From contig CM035165.1 in NCBI GenBank assembly GCA_020205615.1, positions 82,770,005-82,834,004 on the forward strand: 64,000 nucleotides of DNA, in the 5' to 3' direction. Origin of the DNA: Panax quinquefolius (Eukaryota; Streptophyta; Magnoliopsida; Apiales; Araliaceae). The position numbers were made by a program, and so were the translations under genes. The notes under the pieces are model-generated. The model ran no database searches. It was not told where the DNA came from and saw nothing but the letters and a program-made list of their open reading frames with translations. Shown piece by piece: positions 22,717 to 33,486 of this stretch. Every line of letters starts with the position of its first letter. Position 1 is the stretch's first letter.

Positions 22717-24357
22717 TCGAAGTAATCGGCACTTGCATGCGCGCCATCCAAGGCAAAATAAGTCATACCGCAGCGGCGTAAAGTGATCATGAGTCCTCGA
22801 CGATCACGCCATGCAAATGACTAAAGATATAACACAGAGACTCACGCCGCAGTGCCGAGTCCGGATTTTTTAGTATTAAGTGATGACGCCTGCAGTCACA
22901 AGACTAAGTGCAATAGCGGCTGCATGCAGTCACCGCCTTTAAAACATAAGTGACAAGAATGGTTACAAATAGAGTATGAAGGGAAATTGTTTAGCAATGA
23001 ACTAAGGGACTTAACACAATATTGTTAAGTCATTACTAAACCTCAAGTGTGATCACTTAGAGTTAAAGTAAGTCAATTGAAGATGAACGCAAATGGTATG
23101 CAATAAGCGTACTTAACCATTGACGATCGAGTTTCAATTAATAACGTAAGGACGTTAGTAAGCCATGAGGAAGGATAATTAACTTGAACCGAGTTGTATT
23201 AATGAAATAATTTCAATTAAGTTATAGAAGAGAACATAGTTGGTAAGAATGATGTAAAAGAATGACGGAAAGCCGGAACCCATAAATAACAAATCTAATA
23301 CGGGATTAGATTGAGAAGTCTTACTCTTTAGGAACTATGTATGTTCATTCATGACTTGATGTGGTATGTTATGTGGTTATGTGTTGTAGAGACCGTAAGG
23401 ACTCAAAGGGAAACGTAATTATACTGTAGCAGACGCTGAAGGCAAGTGTTTCTTAAACGCTTGTCTAACCATCGTGTTAGCCAGGTTTTCAAATGATTTA
23501 AGTTATGAGATGCATGTATGGTTTTAAAGAAAGAGTCGATGCCAGTTTTAGCTCTGCTAGACTAATCGTGATAGATTGATTGAACTGTTTACAAGTCTTT
23601 CAATATAGAATTGCTAAAGCTATCATACGCCAACTATTTGGTACGAATTCAAGGTAAGTCTGAATATGAATAAACAAATGTATTTTCATCGAGTATTTGA
23701 TGGGCACGTGAGGTTGCCACAACTTAAACTTACACACATTTAATGGATGTAGTGTTGATGAACATAGAGTACTATAGGCTGATCACCTAGAAGTACTCGT
23801 AAGATATGTCGGACTTACGGACTTCGTGCCGGGTTGTCCTTTTCAAAGAAACTATAAGACATTCACGTCTTAAACCAGAATTGATGAATATTGTTATTGT
23901 AAAATGTTTTGAAGGAAAAGAAACGCTATTTTGAGTTATTGATAGTACTTTGTAACTACTATCTAGTTATTGAAGATATATGATTCCTATGTTTAAAGCA
24001 TGCTTTTAAAATGAAATTGTGTACTTGCTGAGCTTGTTATGCTCATTCTTGCTTGAACCATATGAATGCATCTTAGACCGAATTGACCGAAGGATTCGTC
24101 AAGGTTAAAGTGAAGGTTAAAGCAAACGTGTAGATTACCTATGTAATAGTATAGGTTTGTAATTATAATATTTGATATTATGATAAGAACAAATGTAACG
24201 GTTATAAAGAACCTGGGGAATGGTAGTATTTTTTTGGAATATATATATAAGACATATTCGTTCTTTAGAGGCATTTCAATTGAATGGTTGTGTGAACTGT
24301 AGTACCGTGGAGCACCATCTGCCGAGTTGGAAGAGACCCGAATTTGGGGGCGTCACA

Positions 24358-24362
24358 GTTCC
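24358..24362. repeat. Target site duplication, right copy, of solo LTR D
   Basis: GTTCC after the LTR end; identical to 11421-11425. Confidence 0.8.
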
Positions 24363-25389
24363 TAAACACATAAAGTGTGGTAAGTTGATGGACTATACTA
24401 AGGTATAGGAAAGTTTAGACAGAAAATAATGTATTTTCAGTAGACTTAGCATTGAAGGTGCAAGAGAAGATTAAGTATTGTCGCAATAAGACAATGGAGG
24501 AAGATGGAGCATAGGACATTCCAAATCATCTAGCTATGCTAGATTTCAAAGTTTATTGAAATCGTGATTATGTGTACATTTCAAAAAGGAAAGAATTGGT
24601 TCAACTTTTGGAACCAATGGATTTTAAAAGAGCTTTTCTTTGTATGTCTATGCTAATTGCTTCGGCTAGACAGAAATTGATTTAAAATATCAAAATGAAT
24701 TTTATATCATCCGTGCGATTGATGCAAGGATGGTAAAAAGATGGAGTTATTAATGCAATTGAACCTGGTGTTGGATGTGATCTTATAATCAACAACCCGC
24801 TATGGTATGATGTATAATGACGAAGTCACATACTGACGAAGTCCTCAACATACTGTGAAGAGTACGGTATCATGACGTCATAAAACGTTTTGATGTATTG
24901 CGAAAAGAAAATCGAGCTTTCTTTGAAAAAGTTGTGCCAAACCAAATTATTTTGGTGTAGAATCTAAGGATTTAAGTCTGAGGTGAACATACCTTGAAAT
25001 GGAGTTATACGATGGGTTGATCACCTACGTATGGAAGAGGTAGTTTACTTTCTTTGTGATTGTAAACTGACCATGGAAAGAAGTGTTTACAGCGAAATGC
25101 TGTTTAACCTAGTAAGAGTTCATGGTCGATTTGATCCCTCATCAAAAGAATGAAAACGTTTTAAAGGGAATTTTATATTCCTCATTATTCCTTCCACTTC
25201 ATGATTCTTGATAGGTTATGGAGGTTAGGAATGATGGAAAGATAAGAACTTCTTTGAAGAGGAGTTGAGAAGAAGAGTAAGCTAAAATTTCGAGGACAAA
25301 ATTCTGTGAAGAAGGGGAGAATGTGAGACCCGGGTAAGGGTTTTGTTTTAAGAAATTCCGAGGACGGAATTTTTATAAGGACGGAAGAA
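24363..25389 (+). other. Element C interior, 3' part, ending in two polypurine/LTR-start junctions
   Basis: Continues the C interior interrupted by D. No recognisable pol domain. With 10844-11425 the whole interior is only about 1.6 kb, so C is non-autonomous or heavily deleted. The end holds two junctions in tandem: GAAGGGGAGAATGTGAGACC (LTR-start-like TGTGAGACCC at 25321), then GAGGACGGAATTTTTATAAGG before the real LTR start at 25390. Confidence 0.5.
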
Positions 25390-26151
25390 TGTGACAACCC
25401 AGAAATTCGGCTTGTCCAGAATTTAAGTTTAAAGAATTAGTTATTAATAAAATGAATTTTTATTAATACTATTATGTGCTATGTGTTTATTAATCGTTCT
25501 ATAACCGAGGATGATTATAAGTCAGGAGAATTCTGGCTACGAGCTAGATTGAATGAGTAAGAATTTTCAAGACGGAAATGAAAGTTTTTTGGGAGCTAAA
25601 ATATTTATGGGAAAAAAGACGAAATAGTTACTATTCACCGACGAAACCCTAAAGGTTAGGGTTTGAATAACCTAAGCCTTTCCGAGAGTTCGGTATGTCG
25701 AAATGACATTCCGTCGAAGGATTTGACGATAATATATCGTGAAAAGTTAAGTAAGTCGATAAAAGTTTTTCTCGAAAAATGTGCAGAAATTGGACAAAAT
25801 AAAAATGATAAAAAGTACTGTTATGTACTTTTCATTCGTTTAGCTACGTTAGGGGAAAATGTGAAGGAAAACGCTTAATGTCAAAAATTATTTTTCATTT
25901 TTTCAGAGATCCGAAGAATACGTAAAAGTTAGACTGTAGAGGAAAGGCGAAATATCCAAAAATATTTGGATTTTGAGAATTACAGTTTTTCAAACTGTCG
26001 GACGAATTCCGCAAGACGGAATCACGAAGCTTCCAAGGGAAGCTACGTGAATAGTAAGGAGGTGTATTGAGGAGGTGTGAATAGTATGGATTTGTGAATA
26101 GTAAGGAGGTTTGACGGCGAAATGACTAAAATGCCCCTAGCATTGGTTTTC

Positions 26152-26160
26152 TATAAATAG
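26152..26160 (+). promoter_or_regulatory. TATA box of LTR C
   Basis: TATAAATAG in TTCTATAAATAGGAAGCTTA; the GA-run leader and a GTAATC donor-like site follow. Confidence 0.65.
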
Positions 26161-26199
26161 GAAGCTTAAGTTCATTATTTTGAGATTTTGATCCTACAC

Positions 26200-26202
<3 letters not shown>

Positions 26203-26231
<29 letters not shown>
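26203..26231 (+). repeat. (GA)n microsatellite in the leader of LTR C
   Basis: About 14 GA units 45 bases after the TATA box, the same place as in LTR A. Confidence 0.9.
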
Positions 26232-26234
<3 letters not shown>

Positions 26235-29200
26235 GAATGGGAGAAGGAAGAGGAAGAGGAAAAGGAAGAGGAAAAGCTTGCCCGAGTGCACTCTTTGTCC
26301 AACTGAGGAAGATTAAAGAAGAGAGGTAATCCGAAACCTAGCTTCTAATAATTTTTCTTTAAGTTTTTATATTAAAAAACATAGCTTAATGAGAATAAAG
26401 AGTAAACAACGTTAGAAATGATTTCATATGGTTGAAATCATGAGAAAACAAAGAAATAAGAATTAGGAATCTAGTTTATAAATTTCTTAAGGAAGTATAA
26501 GATTCGTAAGGATTTTGAGCTATCCGAATGAATCTTATGAACGAGTAGGTGAAATAAGTAAGGAATAATGTTCTATAACATCAAATTCCAAGAAAAAGTG
26601 AAATCGTAATCCAAAATATCGATTAAAATAAAGAACGAACGAAGAACGCGAAGAACACGAAGAACGTTGTTGATGGACAAATTTAAAACCATCATAGGAT
26701 AATTGTTGTTGATGGATAAGTTTAAAAGCATCGCGTAGAAGTTAGTTGCTTATTTCTTGGTTAGGAATGGTAGAAACGTTCATGAGGAACGAATTAAAAC
26801 TTAGCTATAACGAAGTTATGGTAAAATTTTCATAAAAGACGAACGAGAATTAGAAAGTTAATAAATGAATCAGAACATGCAGGGGTTCATAAGAAAGTAA
26901 GAGAACGTAGAAAATGTGAGTCTTGGACTCAAGAACAAATGAGTTTCGAGTTCGGATGATCGAATTACGGACGAACGAACAAAGAGCGTTAAAAGTGTAA
27001 AAATGAACAAAGGGTGAAGATTAAGCCAATAGAATGGCATGTTAACGGATTCATGAACAAATTTCTGTCTGAGGGGTATTGAAGTATGTAAGATAAGGAA
27101 GTGAATGGATTTGGAACGACCTCAATCCGAGTTATAATGAATAATTTACGAAATTTTGAAGTAAGCAATTAAAGCTTGTAAAAAACTTAGAGAAATTTTC
27201 TAGGGTTTAAGCTCTCGGGTGCACAGCCAAATTTGAGCCTTCGAGAGAGTCAGGTCAGGCAGTACTTGAACTCAAACCATAAGCTACTGGAGTTTGGCAC
27301 CACAGTGCGAGAATTAATGAAGGACTCGACGCCGCAACGCCAGACTGAAGAATAAGATGACGTAGGGTCGCGCCACAGCGCGAGAGATAGAGAAGGGAGT
27401 GGCGCTACAGCGTAATTCCCAGTAATGAGATTTTTAGTGCTCAATTACTAGGGGATGTGCAAGAAAGAAATATGAACATGTAGTTCACTTAAATAATACT
27501 TAAGCAAGTGAATTAAAACTTTAGTAAAGGTTAAATGAAAAGATTGAATGGGATTAAAAGACAGAGAAGTTAAGCGATAGATTACGTAACCGATATCCGG
27601 GGACCGTAGTTGCGATAAACAAAAGCGGGGGATTATTATGATTATGATTCCTTAGACGTTGAGTGGTGAGGGTAATGAATAACATTTCGATGTTATGTAA
27701 TGGTGATGAGAGATAGGTGTAAAGCGTATAGACGCTGTGAACGCAACGTTGTTGCGATGAACGAGTGGTCTTAGCATACAACGAACAGTATGGCTTTGAC
27801 ATTAAGAAAGAATAATGAACATGGGGTTCATGGGTTTGATAATGATTAAAAGCAATTAAAATCTTGAGTAAAGGTTGAATGAGAGATTAAGAGACGAACA
27901 ACGTGAACGTTGAATACGTAAACGATGCTCTTGAGTCCTATTCGCGTCGAGCGAACGTTCTAAGTGTACATTGGTTGTATAACTTAGACGTTGACGAAGG
28001 TAGCAAGTAAGATATGATTTATTAAGGAAAGCCATAATGAATGGTAATGAGATTAATGGAAGCCGATTGTGAGTCGAATAAAGAATGTTAGAATGAATGT
28101 AAGCATTAAACATTTTAACTAACGTGAGGGTTGAGTGTACGCGAATATTAAATGGTTAAAACCTACACCCCGTGTATGGTTTGACCGTAAGGTAATGAAG
28201 ACCAGTGATTAAACCTATGAATGGTGAAGAAGTTGAATTAAAGACAAGTACATTAACGTAACAAAGCTGAGTTAATAATTATAACTTGATAACATTCTGA
28301 ATCGAATGAACCAGACGTTGTAAGATATGAATAAGTTAATATAAAATGTTTAATGCTATAACCTCATAGTATTGACATTGAATGATCGTTCTGAGTATAC
28401 AAAAGACTGTATGACTTAGACGATGATGAATAAATCCTGAGGTATGGCATTTAGTTGCCAGAAATCCATAAGGAATAAGAAGTTAGCTTAACAAACGTTA
28501 AAGTTTAATAGTTTGAATAAGTTAAGATGAATTTAGGTTGTGGTACAATCGTAAGCTTTGATGGTTGACATATGGGAGTTGGGCTAAACAATTCCTTCAG
28601 AGAGCAAAGGTATATACGAAACTGGCAACCGATTTGACTCACTGTTATAGGCAGTGTAGATGAGACGGGAACTTGTTTGTTAGTTGTTTGTGGGAAACCA
28701 CTTAGAGTACCATATGGACTACTAGCAGAGAAGCGATGTGTGCTGAGTCCTAGAAAAGTTATAAGAAGAAGATAAGAATGTAAATCATCAAAGATGATGA
28801 ACGTTTTGAGTAAGAAATCTCTGTATGTTATGAAGCCATGAACCAGTAATGATAGTTAGTCGCGTAAGCTTAAAATATAAGAGCGCGAACCTTAAGAAGT
28901 AAAGTTAAGTAAACCAATGCGTAAAGTCAAGTATATGACTAATTGGTGTATGTGTTATTTCCTTATGTGCTACATAGGAATTTGAATGAGCAGTTCAGCG
29001 TAAACTATAAGTTGTAGCTGTGCGTAAGGCAAGTTTCCTAACTTCATTCATATTATATGAATGCTAGTTTCTTAAACTTCTCAGATGTTGAACTTGAGAA
29101 GTCTTGTCTATGTGCAAATGTGCGATATTTGTACAAGGTGGTAGTATGTATGAGGCCGTGTGCCATAATTTTAAAACTTCGATGTTTCTATGAGATGAAC

Positions 29201-29895
29201 TGTTTTGTGATTGAGCTGTTCCATACAAGTATGTTCTGTTTATACATGAACCATTATTGTTAAGTCTGTGCTAATGATTCTAGCTACACAGAATGTGTAT
29301 ATTAAAGGTAGAAGAATGAAGGTATTTTAAAGTGCATGTGAATGATGTTTTAAGATGATAGGAATTGAGACTATTCCTATTATTCGAGCTGCTTCATAAC
29401 CTTTGTTCGGTTATCGAAGTTCTTAAGAATGTTTAAATTCTTGAAGTTGTTTAATCAACTGTTATGACTTGCTGGGCAATTGAATGCTCACGCTTGCTTT
29501 AAATGAAAAACATTTTCAGCGTACGATATTAGAAAGAACTTAAGGATCCTGTAAAGATCAAGCTGATCGTTATCCAGATGAAGTGTCATTCAGTATGTGA
29601 ATGTGCGTGAAGAGCAAGCCAAGACTTGTAATGTAAAATAGTTTAATTGAACTATAGATTAGTTTAATGAACTAATATGTATCCTTGGTGACGGATAAAA
29701 GTCACTCTTGTACGAAGTAAAGAATAATGTAATTATCATTATTTGTAATGAAAGAGATTATAAGGTTTCCGGAACCTGGGATTTGAGAAGATATGTTATT
29801 ATATTTAACTATATAATGAGGTATGTTTGGTAAGAAGTGGGACCCTGACGCACAGAATCCGGGTGTGAGAATAGACCGGATTTTGGGGCGTTATA

Positions 29896-29994
29896 GAGGT
29901 ATTGACAGGAGGCACTCTTAGGTTACAGGAAATGGATGACGATGAATTTCCAAAACTCATCAACTCGGACGCCATGAACCGGTACTATGTCTGA
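29896..29994 (+). pseudogene. Tat/Ogre-like integrase C-terminus, cut by LTR C
   Basis: Reading starts at the first base after LTR C. It gives EVLTGGTLRLQEMD, then EFPKLINSDAMNRYYV and TGA at 29992-29994. The closing pattern (GG..L..MDG..P..IN.D..K+YY) is that of the integrase C-terminus in the Tat lineage of plant Ty3/gypsy, including Ogre and Retand. It fixes a plus-strand Tat element as host of C and marks the sequence to its right as that element's 3' region. Only 32 codons remain here; the rest lies left of C, outside the window. Confidence 0.6.
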
Positions 29995-30167
29995 GGTTAA
30001 CATAGCGTAAACATTCTAGTTTTGGATCATCAGATCACCAGTCATTCCGGTTCTTTAAACCTTCACTACATACAACTCTTTTTCACACTTTGCCCCTCAA
30101 GGAAACATAGTCTTCAAGCCAGCAGCCTGGCTTCACTTCATTCATACAACTTCGGTTATCCCACTAG

Positions 30168-30330
30168 GGATTAAACCTTTCACACTTGCGATTTGTCTCA
30201 AACATGGAATCAAACTTTTCATACCTGCAGTTTATCCTGAACTTAGGATTAAAATTTATTTTTCCCCGCAGTCTGTCCTGCACATGGGATCAAGCTCTTC
30301 GTCGGCTTTAAATCGTCCTAAGGGACGAAC
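30168..30330 (+). repeat. Four degenerate ~40-bp tandem units
   Basis: Units start GGGATTAAAC, GGAATCAAAC, GGATTAAAAT and GGGATCAAGC. Each contains CTTTCAC/CTTTTCATAC, then a C-G-A/T-TTTGTC-like core and a C-A-T or A-G-G end. Confidence 0.55.
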
Positions 30331-30404
30331 TACGTCGACTTGATCTCCCTGATAACCGGGAGTACGTAGGAAACCATTTTATATGGCCCAGTCGCAATAA
30401 AACA

Positions 30405-30482
30405 AAAACAACAAAAACATCTCTTACACCCTTCTCATTACAAAAACAAAAACAACAAAAACATTCCTACACCCTTTCTCGC
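30405..30482 (+). repeat. Two-copy repeat with AAAACAAAAACAACAAAAAC
   Basis: AAAACAAAAACAACAAAAAC followed by ATCTCTTACACCCTTCTC, then the same again ending ATTCCTACACCCTTTCTC. Confidence 0.8.
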
Positions 30483-30671
30483 CACATCTGACGTTGAACC
30501 TCTTACACTGTGTTCAAGCACGCATACCGATCTCCTCTTCAATAGAGATACGTGAAAAGAATTTATGGTTCGGTCTCACCCCCTACCAAAACACAAAGAC
30601 TTATCATCTGGTACTGGGATCAAACTTCAATCCACTACATTTCATTTGCTTCAGACCAAAGGGATGGAATT

Positions 30672-30832
30672 ACCTGAACTCCTCATAAATAGGAGATTCG
30701 GCGACCATCTAAGTTGCGGTTGTGCCTTAAAGAGCAATACCAATCCATAAGAGATAGAATTAACTAGGCTCCTCTTAAATAGGAGTACTAGCGACCATCT
30801 GTGATGCGGTCAATCGTAAATAGGAAAAGCCA
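30672..30832 (+). repeat. Two-copy ~95-bp repeat with CTC(..)TAAATAGGAG and GCGACCATCT
   Basis: CTCATAAATAGGAGATTC plus GGCGACCATCTAAGTTGCGG, then CTCTTAAATAGGAGTACT plus AGCGACCATCTGTGATGCGG. TAAATAGGAG resembles a TATA motif but stands alone. Confidence 0.65.
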
Positions 30833-31326
30833 CACTCCTCTCCACATTTCTATACAAAAACCAGTCCCAAGACACCAAAGAGATGGTAGGGGATACACAC
30901 TGATCAACGATCCATTATAAAATATCTAGAGATAACTCAATGTCCATCCATCAAAGAGGAATTCAGAATCTATCAAGATCACAAGCCCTGAAGAAGCAGG
31001 CAAAATATCAAGCAAGTATACCGGCAAAGTACTTGTCGTTGAATAGTATACTGGGAAGTGATCAAAAATATATTTCCTTGATATATATAATGATGTTTGA
31101 TATATACAATATGAACTATACATGACAAAATGGCTAAGCTAGTCTGTGCAGGAAAATACTAGCCCATCTACAAATCAGTGTATATGCGAGCTATCAAGCC
31201 CAACATGGCATCCCTCTCAGCAGAAGGAGGTAAAGATTTGGTCTACTGTACAAGGGTATCCACACGAGCTAATAGATCTACAGCCATCTGCATGGTGACT
31301 CTATATTCGTCAATGTATGTGCTCAT

Positions 31327-31650
31327 CTATATAATCATGCCAGTGGTAAGGGACCTCACTGTGGTACTATCTGTGATGGCTACATCTCGGACAGATATGA
31401 CGCTATCCCTCTCAACTGCCATGGCATCTCTGGCTAATTTGGCCTCATCTCGCTCAACAACAGCGACATCTCTATGAGCTAATGCCTCGTCTCTCTCTAA
31501 CAGAGCTGCGTCTCTCCCATCAAGAGCAGTTAACATCAAGGCTCTAGCCTGATCTCTCTCGAAGGTCATCAGATGAAGACTCTGCTCGAAGTACTGTGCT
31601 GAATGCCGGATCACAATAATGCTAGTACTGGGACAATCTAATAGAGCTAC
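31327..31650 (-). pseudogene. Heptad-repeat coiled coil, C-terminal part of antisense gene unit 1
   Basis: An open frame directly downstream of the DUF7745-like frame on the same strand, offset by one base step. The nominal start at 31614 is GTG, and the frame stays open upstream into the preceding gene, so it is most likely its displaced C-terminus. Seven consecutive heptads begin with Arg-Asp (RDAALLE, RDEALAH, RDVAVVE, RDEAKLA, RDAMAVE, RDSVISV, RDVAITD), a clear 7-residue repeat expected to form a coiled coil. The DNA therefore has a 21-base period. It could be a separate small gene, but no ATG supports that. Confidence 0.5.
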
Positions 31651-32922
31651 TGCAACCCAGTAGATGGCTCCTCCTCGGTGTGTGAATCAGTGTCCTCCAT
31701 GGACTCTCCACCATCTAAATCAATCTTCGGCACTGTGGATACTACCATAACCAATGAAGTCTCTGTCTCCATCCACGCAGAATACTCCAGCGAACAGCCC
31801 GGATGGCTAACAGAAAAAGTAGCTATCTCACGCTGATCCCAACATGAATACACCCGGGATTGGTCCTCTGTTGATAGATGGAGAGAAGCTAAACGTTGAC
31901 CCAGCGCCCCCTCAAAAGTATTGAATTCCTGGCACTGGTCAAACTGCGACATCACGGTTAGTGGGGGATAGGTAGTCATGCCCCTCAAACCAGCCAGAGG
32001 TTGATAATCCATGCCCGGAGCATGAGTAATAAAGTTGTAGGGTGAGCTGAGCCCTGAACATAGCAGAATGACAAATGGATCTCTGATCTCTGCCAAAAAT
32101 ATCGACCAAGACATAGCGTATGTACACTCCGATGGCTGAAAGGAGTAAGACATAGCTATATCATGGGTAAAAAAATACTCGTGTCGGTGGAAAGTTCCAA
32201 TCGGTCTCAAGTGTGATATAATCCACACGTACAACATGACTGAACTGTCTGTGAATACCCCTGCAGGGTAGGTGCTGCAAAATGTGGCCGACCTCAACGT
32301 CTCCACCACAATCATCGGAATAATGGTATGACCCTCCATGAGAGCTCTCACTGCCATGATAACACTGATGTCCAGCTCTTCCATATATCGTGGCATGTAC
32401 ACATACACCACTATGCACATCACGACTACATCTACTATGGCCAAATGCCAATGATCCTCTGGCGTGGTGAAATCCCTAGAGTGACGTGTATAACTGTCAT
32501 CTGAGCCAAATCTGTCTATCAAAAAATGTTGAGACACCACATGACCAGATGTAATCTCATCATGTACTACTCTACGCCGCAACTCGGTGAGGGTCATGAA
32601 CTGTCGGCTCATATCACTGATAGCCATCCAAGCGTAAGTCCTTTCTAAGGGAAAAGCCGTCAACCGCTCATACTCCTCCAAGGTAGGAGTCAACTTATGG
32701 GTCCCAAACCGGAAAACCTGCCTCTCCGGTACCCAATGCTCTAACATACCCTCCATAAAAGCATGCGGGAACTTGAAACATCAAGAGGGACATAGAATAT
32801 TGTAATAACTGATCGACGGTCACCCTATCTGGAGGTGACATACTATCATACCACGACCTCAGACGGGAGGCTACCAACACTGGTGGGGTATACTCAATGC
32901 GGCTGACTGTCGATGAAGACAT
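31647..32922 (-). pseudogene. Antisense gene unit 1: DUF7745-like (plant-mobile-related) protein, one frameshift
   Basis: Likely ATG at 32922 (protein start MSSSTVSRIEYTP). The frame continues about 55 codons, then shifts by one extra base near 32765 relative to unit 2. A 369-codon frame (32756-31647) carries the rest. Motifs in order: RSWYDSMSP, LTPTLEEYERLTAFPLE, FLIDRFG, HLAIVDVVVMCIVVYVYM, VMLYVWIISHL and PLAGLRGMTTYPPL. PTLEEY, the hydrophobic central stretch and LLY.W..SHL are typical of DUF7745, a plant-only domain of unknown role related to the plant mobile domain. An acidic tail (EDTDSHTEEEP) precedes the coiled coil. It runs antisense inside the 3' region of a Tat element, where extra ORFs are known in this lineage. 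Function unknown. Confidence 0.55.
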
Positions 32923-33120
32923 CTGTGTAAGTCGTACCATAAGACCATCCAGGGGTCAATGCTGAATATATCTGGACATACATACATATGCATAATATGA
33001 TAAATACATGAAAAGCAATAGATGACAATATGATGTAGGGAATGGAAAACAGTACATACATTCCTAAGTACATCATCATCTACATACATCATCTTTGTAC
33101 AGCTAAAAATACAAGAAAAT
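32923..33120 (-). repeat. Shared 5' flank of antisense units, copy 1
   Basis: About 200 bases before the unit 1 ATG matching 35078-35290 before the unit 2 ATG, including CCATCCAGGGGTCAATG, ATACATACATATGCATAA and CCTAAGTACATCATCATCTA. On the minus strand it holds GTATGTACTG and, just before the ATG, TACACAG. That could be an intron in the 5' leader or a shared promoter. Confidence 0.6.
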
Positions 33121-33281
33121 GGGGCACATACGCCCTACTACTAACAGAGGCCTATCAAAAGATATAGTGAGAATTGGGCAAAACCACCCAATATCTAACA
33201 GAGGCCTATCAAAAGAGATAGCGAGAATACACATCAAAAGAAGACAATGGTGTCAATATCTACATCATCAATCATGTCCAC
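33121..33281. repeat. Two-copy ~56-bp repeat between the antisense units
   Basis: TAACAGAGGCCTATCAAAAG plus ATATAGTGAGAA and again AGATAGCGAGAA (about 33139 and 33195), each linked to a GGGCA...CCACCCAATA phrase. The rest shows no feature. Confidence 0.6.
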
Positions 33282-33470
33282 CTAATATAACTCCTCCTGA
33301 GTCACTAGATCTCTATGAACAGGGATGTCAGGCCTATATAATGGAGGATCTGCACCGACAAAGCCATATGTGTCACCTGAGGGGCCATCACCTGAGCTGG
33401 AAGGATCAAAAGTATCTGCCTCTGAAGGATCTCTGCCCAAGTGTCGGATGAAAAAATGTGCCCGATCCAA
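33282..33470 (-). pseudogene. C-terminal tail of antisense unit 2
   Basis: Open frame after the PMD-like C-block, shifted relative to it. Ser/Gly/Asp/Pro-rich (DPSSSGDGPSGDTYGF, then ADPPLYRPDIPV), like the disordered tails that often end PMD-family proteins. The stop follows EELY. Probably the end of the same ancestral protein; weak as a separate gene. Confidence 0.35.
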
Positions 33471-33486
33471 CTACCGGGTCAAACTG

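Larger units (their letters stand above)
11426..24357 (+). mobile_element. Solo LTR D, split by copia element E
   Basis: Starts TGTAACGCCCGAG and ends GAATTTGGGGGCGTCACA, flanked by identical 5-bp GTTCC. Without E (13591-22716) and its duplicated target, about 3.8 kb remains, close to the 3,695 bp of its minus-strand relative at 42819-46513. No interior region or second LTR lies between the flanks, so it is a solo LTR left by LTR-LTR recombination. Parts: TATAAATAG at 12492, donor-like GTAAGT at 12721, then E, then the motif TTGCTGAGCTTGTTATGCTC (24017-24036) and the terminal block. The host is the C interior, which continues on both sides. Confidence 0.85.
25390..29895 (+). mobile_element. 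3' LTR of element C (4.5 kb)
   Basis: Starts TGTGACAACCCAG and ends ACCGGATTTTGGGGCGTTATA. The last 1.3 kb duplicates 9508-10828. TATA at 26152, GA run at 26203, donor-like GAG|GTAATC at 26326, then about 3.2 kb before the acceptor-like CATTTTCAG at 29519. It is inserted within codons of a Tat-type integrase that resumes at 29896. The terminal A-T-A replaces the usual A-C-A, a likely point change. Confidence 0.75.
29995..31326 (+). other. 3' region of the Tat-type element, with short tandem repeats, no gene seen
   Basis: Non-coding sequence between the integrase end and the antisense genes. It differs in composition from the surrounding LTRs (more C and A). It includes three small tandem-repeat groups listed separately. 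Tat elements often have a long repeat-bearing 3' region before the 3' LTR. The 3' LTR itself is not seen; the region is cut at 35531 by A2. Confidence 0.5.

Noticed and set aside
31178..31477. 99-codon plus-strand frame
   Set aside because: It is the complement of the heptad-repeat coding frame; the minus strand has the meaningful heptads.
32161..32451. 96-codon minus frame, His/Ser-rich
   Set aside because: Alternate frame of the DUF7745-like gene, with no family motif.
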